DNA of 5,561 nucleotides from Geodermatophilaceae bacterium (GTDB taxonomy: Bacteria; Actinomycetota; Actinomycetes; Mycobacteriales; Geodermatophilaceae): positions 1-5,561 of the forward strand of contig JACCSC010000127.1 in assembly GCA_013813215.1 (NCBI GenBank), in the 5' to 3' direction. The translations under genes were made by a program, and so were the position numbers. This document shows positions 1 through 4,798 of the stretch, piece after piece. Positions within the stretch are counted from its first letter, which is position 1; each line of letters opens with the position of its first letter. The notes below the pieces were generated by a model. That model saw only the letters and a program-made list of their open reading frames with translations, made no database searches and had not been told where the DNA came from.

Positions 1-624
1 TTCCCGGCCTCCATCTGCGCCTCGGTGAACGAGCAGGTCGTGCACGGGATCCCGCGTCGCGAGCAGCGGCTGGCCGACGGCGACGTGGTGTCCATCGACT
101 GCGGGGCGATCGTGGACGGCTTTCACGGCGACGCGGCGATCACCGTTCCGGTCGGGGACGTCGCCCCGGAGTTGCTCGAACTGATCCGGGTCACCGAGGA
201 CTCGCTGTGGGCGGGCCTGGCCCGGGCCCGGGTCGGTGGCCGGCTGTCGGACATCAGCCATGCGATAGCGCACTCGCTGTCGGATCACGAGCACGCCTAC
301 GGGATCGTCCGCAACTACGGCGGCCACGGCATCGGCACCGAGATGCACCAGGAACCGCACCTGCTCAACTACGGCAAGCCGGGCCGCGGGCCCAAGCTGG
401 TGGCTGGGATGGCGCTGGCGGTCGAGCCGATGGTCACCCTCGGCGACCCGGACACCGACGAGCTGTCCGACGGCTGGACCGTGGTCTCGCGCGACGGGTC
501 GGTCGCCGCGCACGCGGAGCACACCGTCGCCGTGACCGCCGACGGACCGTGGGTGCTGACCGCCGTGGACGGCGGGGCGTCCCGGCTGGCGGGGTTCGCG
601 AGCGGCATCGCCGCCCGCGGCTGA
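1..624 (+). CDS. map: Methionine aminopeptidase, type I (5' end missing)
   Basis: Metal-dependent cytosolic enzyme that removes the initiator methionine from new proteins. The reading frame is open from base 1 and ends at TGA 622-624, so 207 residues are visible. The family usually has about 250-285, so roughly 50-80 N-terminal residues lie upstream. Numbering from the first visible codon, all five metal ligands of the pita-bread fold can be placed: D33 (SIDCG), D44 (FHGDAA), H109 (GGHGIG), E142 (AVEPMV) and E173 (AHAEHT). Their spacings (11, 65, 33 and 31) agree with E. coli D97, D108, H171, E204 and E235. The substrate-contact histidines of VVHGIP (H15) and TEMHQEP (H116) are also present. 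The residues at 25-27 are not a start: FPASICAS before them is conserved family sequence in the same frame. In actinobacteria map normally follows secY and adk and precedes infA, as here. No frameshift or missing catalytic residue is seen. Confidence 0.96.
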   Translation, partial: FPASICASVNEQVVHGIPRREQRLADGDVVSIDCGAIVDGFHGDAAITVPVGDVAPELLELIRVTEDSLWAGLARARVGGRLSDISHAIAHSLSDHEHAYGIVRNYGGHGIGTEMHQEPHLLNYGKPGRGPKLVAGMALAVEPMVTLGDPDTDELSDGWTVVSRDGSVAAHAEHTVAVTADGPWVLTAVDGGASRLAGFASGIAARG

Positions 625-634
625 GCCGGATCGG

Positions 635-664
635 TTGGTCATCGCGCCGAGCGCGGCGTACACT
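635..664 (+). promoter_or_regulatory. Candidate sigma-A-type promoter for infA and the downstream ribosomal operon
   Basis: TTGGTC (635-640) and TACACT (659-664) are separated by 18 nt. The -10 element fits the actinobacterial TAnnnT pattern, and the -35 keeps TTG. The pair starts 10 nt after the map stop, in a 192-nt gap, which is large for this tightly packed cluster. It would give a 5' leader of roughly 145 nt before infA. The match is by eye, and in GC-rich DNA such pairs can arise by chance. Confidence 0.4.
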
Positions 665-759
665 CGGACGTCGGCGTACGCGCCGTCTTCCGTTGTGCTG
701 TGGCCGCACGGGTGGAAGACGCCCTCTGCACGTTGCCGGAGATCGAGTCCCACCGAACG

Positions 760-780
760 CGTGCAGGTTTTGCCTGCGCG
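760..780 (+). other. Leader hairpin upstream of infA
   Basis: An 8-bp stem (760-767 with 773-780, one G-U pair at 762/778) closes a 5-nt loop TTTTG. It lies 36 nt before the infA ATG and within the transcript predicted from the candidate promoter at 635-664. No T-run follows, so it does not look like an intrinsic terminator. A role in mRNA stability or translation control is possible but unproven. Confidence 0.35.
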
Positions 781-809
781 GGTCGGGGATACACGTGTCG
801 AGTGATTGT

Positions 810-814
810 GGAGG
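810..814 (+). promoter_or_regulatory. Shine-Dalgarno GGAGG unusually close to the infA ATG
   Basis: GGAGG lies only 2 nt (AC) before the ATG at 817, against the usual 5-9 nt. In-frame GTG codons at 802 and 808 lie just upstream, and the one at 808 overlaps the SD itself. The ATG is preferred because IF-1 proteins start MAKK. Confidence 0.5.
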
Positions 815-816
815 AC

Positions 817-1038
817 ATGGCGAAGAAGGACGGGGCCATCGAAGTCGAGGGCCGAGTCGTCGAGCCGCTGCCGAACGCGATGTTTCGCGTGGAGCTGCAG
901 AACGGGCACAAGGTGCTCGCGCACATCAGCGGCAAGATGCGTCAGCACTACATCCGGATCCTGCCCGAGGACCGGGTCGTGGTGGAGCTCTCGCCGTATG
1001 ACCTGACCCGCGGTCGCATCGTCTACCGGTACAAGTAG
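817..1038 (+). CDS. infA: Translation initiation factor IF-1
   Basis: IF-1 binds the A site of the 30S subunit and works with IF-2 and IF-3 to form the initiation complex. The product is 73 residues, the usual actinobacterial length. It is a single S1-like OB-fold with hallmark stretches MAKKDGAIEVEG at the N-terminus, NAMFRVELQNGHKVLAHISG near residues 20-39, and SPYDLTRGRIVYRYK at the C-terminus. The frame stays open upstream to at least base 700, but that extension (CAGRGYTCRVIVED) is unlike any IF-1 I know, so the ATG at 817 is chosen. The SD spacing is abnormally short; an alternative is GTG at 808 or 802, adding 3 or 5 residues. The gene follows map after 192 nt and precedes rpmJ by 10 nt, the standard actinobacterial arrangement. 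Confidence 0.97.
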   Translation: MAKKDGAIEVEGRVVEPLPNAMFRVELQNGHKVLAHISGKMRQHYIRILPEDRVVVELSPYDLTRGRIVYRYK

Positions 1039-1048
1039 GGATCAACCT

Positions 1049-1162
1049 GTGAAGGTTCAACCGAGCGTCAAGAAGATCTGCGACAAGTGCAAGGTGATCC
1101 GCCGGCACGGTCGAGTCATGGTGATCTGCGAGAACCTGCGGCACAAGCAGCGGCAGGGCTAG
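1049..1162 (+). CDS. rpmJ: 50S ribosomal protein L36 (bL36), zinc-ribbon form
   Basis: Smallest protein of the 50S subunit, which helps stabilise 23S rRNA. The 37-residue product is MKVQPSVKKICDKCKVI at the N-terminus, ending RHKQRQG at TAG 1160-1162. The start is GTG at 1049, supported by AGGGA (1037-1041, overlapping the infA stop) 7 nt upstream and by the conserved MKV start. The zinc ribbon is complete: C11, C14, C27 and H32 (C-x2-C-x12-C-x4-H), so this is the 'C+' zinc-binding type. In many actinobacteria a second, cysteine-free L36 is encoded elsewhere under Zur control; that copy is not visible here. The gene shares the transcript with infA and is separated from rpsM by a structured 114-nt gap. 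Confidence 0.97.
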   Translation: MKVQPSVKKICDKCKVIRRHGRVMVICENLRHKQRQG

Positions 1163-1187
1163 CCCCACCGCGTCCCAGCGCAGCTAC

Positions 1188-1252
1188 CCCCGGTCGGAGG
1201 CCGGGGCCCGACGGTCGACAGGCCGGCGGGACGGGACGCGACAGACCTCCGA
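1188..1252 (+). promoter_or_regulatory. Candidate nested pseudoknot in the rpsM leader (possible S4 autoregulatory site)
   Basis: Hairpin 1 has stem CCCCGG (1188-1193)/CCGGGG (1201-1206) and loop TCGGAGG (1194-1200). Hairpin 2 abuts it: 1207-1216 pairs with 1221-1230 around a GACA loop, with one A-G mismatch (1211/1226) and one G-U pair. The hairpin 1 loop is the exact 7-nt complement of CCTCCGA (1246-1252). Pairing these would form a pseudoknot enclosing hairpin 2. CTCC (1247-1250) could instead pair with GGAG of the rpsM SD (1262-1265), suggesting an on/off switch. The position, directly before rpsM and in an operon encoding S4, matches the E. coli alpha-operon S4 target. The pairings are read directly from sequence; the function is inference. 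Full pairing of all seven loop bases leaves no linker, so 5-6 bp is more realistic. Confidence 0.4.
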
Positions 1253-1276
1253 GAAGAAGTAGGAGTACCGAGACAC

Positions 1277-1657
1277 ATGGCCCGTCTGGCCGGCGTCGAC
1301 CTTCCCCGCGACAAGCGGCTCGAGATCGCGCTCACCTACATTTACGGCATCGGATTGACCCGCTCCCACCAGGCGCTGGCGGCGACCGGGATCAGCCCCG
1401 ACCTGCGCAGCCGCGACCTGTCCGACGACGATCTGGTCAAGCTCCGCGACTACATCGAGGAGAACTACCAGGTCGAAGGTGACCTCCGCCGCGAAGTACA
1501 GGCCGACATCCGCCGCAAGGTGGAGATCGGCTGCTACGAGGGCATCCGCCACCGCCGCGGTCTCCCGGTGCACGGGCAGCGGACCAAGACGAACGCTCGC
1601 ACCCGGAAGGGACCCAAGAAGACGATGGCCGGCAAGAAGAAGGTAGGGAAGAAGTAA
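1277..1657 (+). CDS. rpsM: 30S ribosomal protein S13 (uS13)
   Basis: Head protein of the 30S subunit. It contacts the 50S subunit at intersubunit bridges, and its C-terminal tail reaches the P-site tRNA. The 126-residue product begins MARLAGVDLPRDKRLEIALT and has the helix-turn-helix region (about residues 14-60, with YIYGIGLTRS). The family signature RHRRGLPVHGQRTKTNARTR spans about residues 91-110, followed by the basic tail ending KKVGKK. The length is normal. AGGAG (1261-1265) is the SD, with a rather long 11-nt spacer. A structured 114-nt leader precedes it; rpsK starts 3 nt after its stop codon, so the two are very likely translationally coupled. Confidence 0.98.
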   Translation: MARLAGVDLPRDKRLEIALTYIYGIGLTRSHQALAATGISPDLRSRDLSDDDLVKLRDYIEENYQVEGDLRREVQADIRRKVEIGCYEGIRHRRGLPVHGQRTKTNARTRKGPKKTMAGKKKVGKK

Positions 1658-1660
1658 CCG

Positions 1661-2065
1661 ATGCCTCCCCAGAAGCGCGCCGCCGCGGCCAAAAAGGTCC
1701 GGCGCAAGGAGAAGAAGAACATCGCGCACGGCGTGGCGCACATCAAGAGCACCTTCAACAACACGATCGTGTCGATCACCGATCCCATGGGCAACGTGAT
1801 CTCGTGGGCCTCGGCCGGGCACGTCGGCTTCAAGGGCTCGCGCAAGTCCACGCCGTACGCCGCGCAGATGGCTGCGGAGTCCTGCGCGCGCAAGGCGCAG
1901 GAGCACGGCATGCGCAAGGTCGACGTGATGGTGAAGGGTCCCGGCTCCGGCCGCGAGACCGCGATCCGCTCACTGCAGGCCACTGGCCTGGAGGTCGGTT
2001 CGATCCAGGACGTCACGCCGCAGGCGCACAACGGCTGCCGGCCCAAGAAGCGCCGCCGCGTTTAA
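1661..2065 (+). CDS. rpsK: 30S ribosomal protein S11 (uS11)
   Basis: Platform protein of the 30S subunit that helps form the mRNA exit and E-site region. The product is 134 residues. It has a basic, alanine-rich actinobacterial N-terminus (MPPQKRAAAAKKVRRKEKKN), the core HIKSTFNNTIVSITDPMGN (about residues 27-45), the VKGPGSGRETAIRSLQATGL signature (residues 91-110) and the invariant AHNGCRPKKRRRV end. The Asn-Gly pair at 124-125 corresponds to the E. coli S11 site known for isoaspartate formation. The purine-rich end of rpsM (AGGGAAGAAG, 1645-1654) serves as the ribosome-binding region. The rpsK stop codon (2063-2065) overlaps the rpsD SD. Confidence 0.98.
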   Translation: MPPQKRAAAAKKVRRKEKKNIAHGVAHIKSTFNNTIVSITDPMGNVISWASAGHVGFKGSRKSTPYAAQMAAESCARKAQEHGMRKVDVMVKGPGSGRETAIRSLQATGLEVGSIQDVTPQAHNGCRPKKRRRV

Positions 2066-2081
2066 GGAGAGTTGAGAAGCC

Positions 2082-2708
2082 ATGGCCCGTTACACGGGTG
2101 CCGACTGCCGCCGTTGCCGTCGAGAGAAGATGAAGCTGTTCCTCAAGGGCAGCAAGTGCGAGGGGCCGAAGTGCCCGATCGAGATCCGGCCGTACCCGCC
2201 GGGCGAGCACGGCCGTGGCCGGAGCAAGGACTCCGAGTACCTGCTGCAGCTGCGCGAGAAGCAAAAGGCCAAGCGGGTGTACGGCGTACTGGAGAAGCAG
2301 TTCCGGGGCTACTACACCGAAGCCAACCGCCAGCAGGGTAAGACCGGCGACGTGCTGCTGCAGATCCTCGAGTCTCGCCTCGACAACGTCATCTACCGGG
2401 CCGGCTTCGCCAAGTCCAGGGACATGGCGCGCCAGGTGGTCCGGCACGGGCACGTCCTGGTGAACGGCCACAAGGTCGACATCCCGTCGTACCGGGTCAC
2501 GAACAACGACATCGTCTCGATCCGCGAGAAGTCGCTGGAAATGACGCCGTTCGTCGTCGCGAGGGCCGAGGCCGGTTCGCGGCCGGTACCCGCGTGGATC
2601 GAGGTCATCTCCTCACAGATGCGAATCCTGGTCCACTCGCTGCCGGCGAGGGCGGTCATCGACACACCCGTGCAGGAACAGCTTATCGTCGAGTTGTATT
2701 CGAAGTAG
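2082..2708 (+). CDS. rpsD: 30S ribosomal protein S4 (uS4), zinc-finger form
   Basis: Primary 16S rRNA-binding protein that nucleates assembly of the 30S body and lines the mRNA entry channel. In E. coli it represses the alpha operon. The 208-residue product has an N-terminal zinc-finger region with C9, C12, C26 and C31 (C-x2-C-x13-C-x4-C), followed by RPYPPGEHGRGR. The S4 RNA-binding domain spans about residues 98-160 (SRLDNVIYRAGFAKSRDMAR, then VRHGHVLVNG), and the protein ends EQLIVELYSK. AAGGAGA (2064-2070) is the SD, 11 nt before the ATG. All four cysteines are present, so this is the C+ type; the main Mycobacterium and Streptomyces S4 proteins, as I recall them, lack them. Being last before a 134-nt gap, it could act on its own mRNA, perhaps at the structured rpsM leader. 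Confidence 0.98.
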   Translation: MARYTGADCRRCRREKMKLFLKGSKCEGPKCPIEIRPYPPGEHGRGRSKDSEYLLQLREKQKAKRVYGVLEKQFRGYYTEANRQQGKTGDVLLQILESRLDNVIYRAGFAKSRDMARQVVRHGHVLVNGHKVDIPSYRVTNNDIVSIREKSLEMTPFVVARAEAGSRPVPAWIEVISSQMRILVHSLPARAVIDTPVQEQLIVELYSK

Positions 2709-2721
2709 GTCTCTCGCTTCG

Positions 2722-2738
2722 CTCGAACTGACTTCGAG
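2722..2738 (+). other. Hairpin after rpsD
   Basis: A perfect 6-bp stem CTCGAA (2722-2727)/TTCGAG (2733-2738) closes loop CTGAC, 14 nt after the rpsD stop. No T-run follows, so it is not a standard intrinsic terminator. CGAAG (2701-2705), which overlaps the last codons of rpsD, could pair alternatively with CTTCG at 2717-2721. It may be an mRNA processing or stability site; this is inference. Confidence 0.3.
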
Positions 2739-2798
2739 GAAACCACACCACAGCAAGACTCGCACCTGCGTACAGAGGCAGCGGGCGAACGCACTACA

Positions 2799-2822
2799 CA
2801 GGCGTCAAATAGCGGTCGCCTG
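2799..2822 (+). other. Hairpin upstream of the rpoA ribosome-binding site
   Basis: CAGGCG (2799-2804) pairs with CGCCTG (2817-2822), a 6-bp perfect stem with a 12-nt loop. It ends 8 nt before the rpoA SD (2831-2836). With the hairpin at 2722-2738, it is the only clear structure in the 134-nt gap. I could not find a convincing -35/-10 pair there: TACAGA (2771-2776) and TACACA (2795-2800) lack the final T and have no good -35. Confidence 0.3.
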
Positions 2823-2830
2823 AACCTGAT

Positions 2831-2836
2831 GGAGGA
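2831..2836 (+). promoter_or_regulatory. Shine-Dalgarno that fixes the rpoA GTG start
   Basis: GGAGGA sits 6 nt before GTG 2843, an ideal spacing. This settles the non-ATG start and agrees with the conserved N-terminus MLISQRPTL. Confidence 0.8.
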
Positions 2837-2842
2837 ACCACT

Positions 2843-3871
2843 GTGCTGATCTCTCAGCGCCCCACCCTGACCGAGGAGCCGGTCAACGACCTGCGTTCGC
2901 GGTTCGTCATCGAGCCGCTGGAGCCGGGTTTCGGTTACACCCTCGGCAATTCACTGCGCCGCAGCTTGCTGTCCTCGATTCCCGGCGCCGCAGTGACGAG
3001 CATCCGCATCGACGGCGTGTTGCACGAGTTCACCACCGTCCCCGGCGTGACCGAGGACGTGACCGAACTGATCCTCAACCTCAAGGGCCTCGTCGTGAGT
3101 TCTGACTCCGACGAGCCGGTCACCATGTACTTGCGCAAGCAGGGTCCCGGCGAGGTGACTGCTGCCGACATCGCGCCGCCGGCCGGTGTTGAGGTGCACA
3201 ATCCCGAGTTGCACCTGGCCACCATCAACAAGAAGGGCCGGCTCGAGGTCGAATTGACGGTTGAGCGTGGCCGGGGATATGTGCCCGCGCCCCAGAACAA
3301 GCAGGCCGGCCAGGAGATCGGCCGCATCCCCGTCGACTCGGTGTACTCCCCGGTGCTCAAGGTGACGTACAACGTCGAGGCGACACGGGTGGAGCAGCGC
3401 ACCGACTTCGACCGGCTCATCGTCGACGTCGAAACCAAGGCGTCGATCACCCCCCGGGATGCGATCGCCAGCGCCGGCAAGACCCTCGTCGAGTTGTTCG
3501 GGCTGTTCCGGGAGTTGAACCTCGAGGCCGAGGGCATCGAGGTCGGACCGTCGCCGGCGGAGGCCGCTGACATCGCGAACTTCGCGATGCCGATCGAGGA
3601 GATGGATCTGACGGTCCGCTCGTACAACTGCCTCAAGCGCGAGGGCATCCACACCGTGGGCGAGTTGGTCAGCCGCAGCGAGGCCGATCTGCTCGACATC
3701 CGCAACTTCGGCGCGAAGTCCATCGACGAGGTGAAGGTCAAGCTGAACCAGATGGGCCTTGCCCTGAAGGACTCCCCGCCCGGGTTCGACCCCTCCGCCA
3801 TCGTCGACACGTACGGAACCGACGACTACGACGGCAACGACATGGACTACGCCGAGACCGAGCAGCTCTAG
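2843..3871 (+). CDS. rpoA: DNA-directed RNA polymerase alpha subunit
   Basis: The alpha dimer nucleates assembly of RNA polymerase, and its C-terminal domain contacts promoter UP elements and activators. The product is 342 residues. The N-terminal dimerisation domain covers about residues 1-230 (PLEPGFGYTLGNSLRRSLLSS at 25-45; DGVLHEFTTVPGV at 57-69; YSPVLKVTYNVEATRVEQRTDFD at 168-190). A short linker follows. The C-terminal domain covers about 250-310 (TVRSYNCLKREGI, NFGAKSIDEV), and the protein ends in an acidic tail (TDDYDGNDMDYAETEQL). DNA-contact residues equivalent to E. coli R265, N268, C269, G296, K298, S299 and E302 are R259, N262, C263, G290, K292, S293 and E296, a constant offset of 6. 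The GTG start is supported by a strong SD. rplQ follows after 46 nt. Nothing is missing or unusual. Confidence 0.99.
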   Translation: MLISQRPTLTEEPVNDLRSRFVIEPLEPGFGYTLGNSLRRSLLSSIPGAAVTSIRIDGVLHEFTTVPGVTEDVTELILNLKGLVVSSDSDEPVTMYLRKQGPGEVTAADIAPPAGVEVHNPELHLATINKKGRLEVELTVERGRGYVPAPQNKQAGQEIGRIPVDSVYSPVLKVTYNVEATRVEQRTDFDRLIVDVETKASITPRDAIASAGKTLVELFGLFRELNLEAEGIEVGPSPAEAADIANFAMPIEEMDLTVRSYNCLKREGIHTVGELVSRSEADLLDIRNFGAKSIDEVKVKLNQMGLALKDSPPGFDPSAIVDTYGTDDYDGNDMDYAETEQL

Positions 3872-3917
3872 CAACGCTGTCCGGCCCACCACCGGCCCAT
3901 AACAAGGAGAACCTGGC

Positions 3918-4736
3918 ATGCCAACGCCCACCAAGGGCCCGCGCCTCGGCGGCGGCCCGGCGCACCAGCGGCTGATGCTGGCCAACCTGGCCACATCCCT
4001 GTTCGAGCACGGCCGGATCACCACTACCGAGGCCAAGGCGAAGCGGCTGCGCCCGTTGGCCGAGCGGCTGGTGACCTTCGCCAAGCGCGGTGACCTGCAT
4101 GCACGGCGGCAGGTTATGACGACGATCCGGGACAAGGACATCGTCCACCACCTCTTCGCCGAGATCGGGCCGCGGTTCGCCGAACGACAGGGCGGCTACA
4201 CCCGGATCGTCAAGGTCGGTCCCCGCAAGGGCGACAACGCGCCGATGGCGATCATCGAGTTGGTCGAGGCGTTGACGGTCGGGCAGCAGGCGGTGGGTGA
4301 GGCCGAGCGCGCACGCGGCACCCGCTTCGCCGGGGATCGCGGTACGGCGGCGGCGGTGACCGACCCCGACGAGCCGTCGGCGACTGACAGTGCGGATCCT
4401 GACGAGCCGGTGGACTCCGACGAGTCCGTGGCCGACGATGCGGTGGACGCCGAAGCGGTGGACGCCGACCCCGTGGCCGACGACGAGGCAGTGGACGAGC
4501 AGGCGCCGTACGGCGAGGGCAGCCACGCGGCCCTGGACGACGGCGGCATGCCCGAGGGCTACCCGATCAAGGGCAACGAGACGTCGAAGCTGTACCACGT
4601 GCCGGACAGCCCGTTCTACGACCGCACGGACGCCGAGGTGTGGTTCATTGACACCGAGGTTGCCGAGGCGGCCGGGTTCGAGCTGCCGCCGAGTCAGCAG
4701 GAGGACGAGACTTCCGCGGAAGACTCCGAGAACTGA
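3918..4736 (+). CDS. rplQ: 50S ribosomal protein L17 (bL17) with acidic linker and extra C-terminal domain
   Basis: L17 binds 23S rRNA near the peptide exit tunnel. ATG 3918 has a good SD, AAGGAGA (3904-3910), 7 nt upstream. Residues 1 to about 118 are a normal L17 core: MPTPTKGPRLGGGPAHQRLM, LANLATSLFEHGRITTTEAK, then GGYTRIVKVGPRKGDNAPMA near 92-111. The protein then continues to 272 residues, more than twice the bare family length. Residues 119-148 form a transition and 149-196 a very acidic linker rich in D, E, V and A. Residues 211-257 form a compact segment with PEGYPIKGN, YHVPDSPFYDRT, AEVWF and EAAGF, closing with an acidic tail. This segment resembles the 'sunset' domain named for mycobacterial ArfC-like proteins, here without cysteines. 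C-terminal extensions of L17 occur in other actinobacteria, so a fusion is more likely than a frame error. The role of the extra domain is unknown. Confidence 0.96.
   Translation: MPTPTKGPRLGGGPAHQRLMLANLATSLFEHGRITTTEAKAKRLRPLAERLVTFAKRGDLHARRQVMTTIRDKDIVHHLFAEIGPRFAERQGGYTRIVKVGPRKGDNAPMAIIELVEALTVGQQAVGEAERARGTRFAGDRGTAAAVTDPDEPSATDSADPDEPVDSDESVADDAVDAEAVDADPVADDEAVDEQAPYGEGSHAALDDGGMPEGYPIKGNETSKLYHVPDSPFYDRTDAEVWFIDTEVAEAAGFELPPSQQEDETSAEDSEN
4440..4468 (+). repeat. Short tandem repeat in the acidic linker of rplQ
   Basis: GCGGTGGACGCCGA occurs exactly at 4440-4453 and 4455-4468, a 15-nt period that keeps the frame and encodes AVDAE then AVDAD. Degenerate copies of the same valine/aspartate pattern flank it (PVDSDESVADD, PVADDEAVDE). 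This suggests the linker grew by in-frame slippage. Confidence 0.75.
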
Positions 4737-4745
4737 CAGCTGTCA
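4734..4745. other. Perfect 12-bp palindrome at the rplQ-truA junction
   Basis: TGACAGCTGTCA is fully self-complementary. It includes the rplQ stop codon (4734-4736) and ends 5 nt before the truA ATG, where an SD would normally lie. It could be a dimeric regulator site or simply chance; I do not recognise it as any known actinobacterial operator. Confidence 0.45.
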
Positions 4746-4750
4746 CACGC

Positions 4751-4798
4751 ATGGACGAGCCCGCCGCCTCCCGACTCGGAGACGGCGGGTTCGTCCGT
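4751..4798 (+). terminator. Terminator-like hairpin overlapping the truA start
   Basis: The 5' arm 4751-4766 pairs with 4783-4798 over 16 bp (14 Watson-Crick, G-U at 4752/4797 and 4759/4790). After one mismatch (4767/4782), four further pairs follow (4768-4771 with 4778-4781), with a 6-nt loop at 4772-4777. It lies 14 nt after the rplQ stop, where the alpha operon would be expected to end. There is no T-run after it (CTGCGCC follows), so it would be the tail-less type proposed for actinobacteria. It also contains the first 16 codons of truA. Confidence 0.5.

Noticed and set aside
655..679. Repeated GGCGTAC (655-661 and 673-679) near the candidate infA promoter as an operator
   Set aside because: Only 7 nt, GC-rich, with no symmetry and no regulator known to me that binds it.
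700..816. A 39-residue N-terminal extension of IF-1
   Set aside because: The frame is open, but the residues are not conserved in IF-1, and the MAKKDGAIE start at 817 matches the family.
207..1001. Plus-strand frame of 264 codons crossing map, the gap and infA
   Set aside because: The product is arginine/glycine/proline-rich and out of frame with the conserved map and infA proteins; it is a GC-bias shadow.
1188..1230. Hairpins between rpmJ and rpsM read as an intrinsic terminator
   Set aside because: No T-run follows either stem, and the operon continues directly into essential ribosomal genes; a leader structure explains the position better.
3881..3899. Direct repeat CCGGCCCA (3881-3888 and 3892-3899) in the rpoA-rplQ gap
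   Set aside because: It is only 8 nt of GC-rich sequence with two copies and no associated feature; most likely chance.
2951..4141. Long minus-strand open frame (396 codons) opposite rpoA and the start of rplQ, with a second one at 2935-3810
   Set aside because: It lies across well-supported rpoA and rplQ coding sequence. Open antisense frames are expected in high-GC codon-biased genes, and the translations show low-complexity V/D/G/R runs with no family motif.
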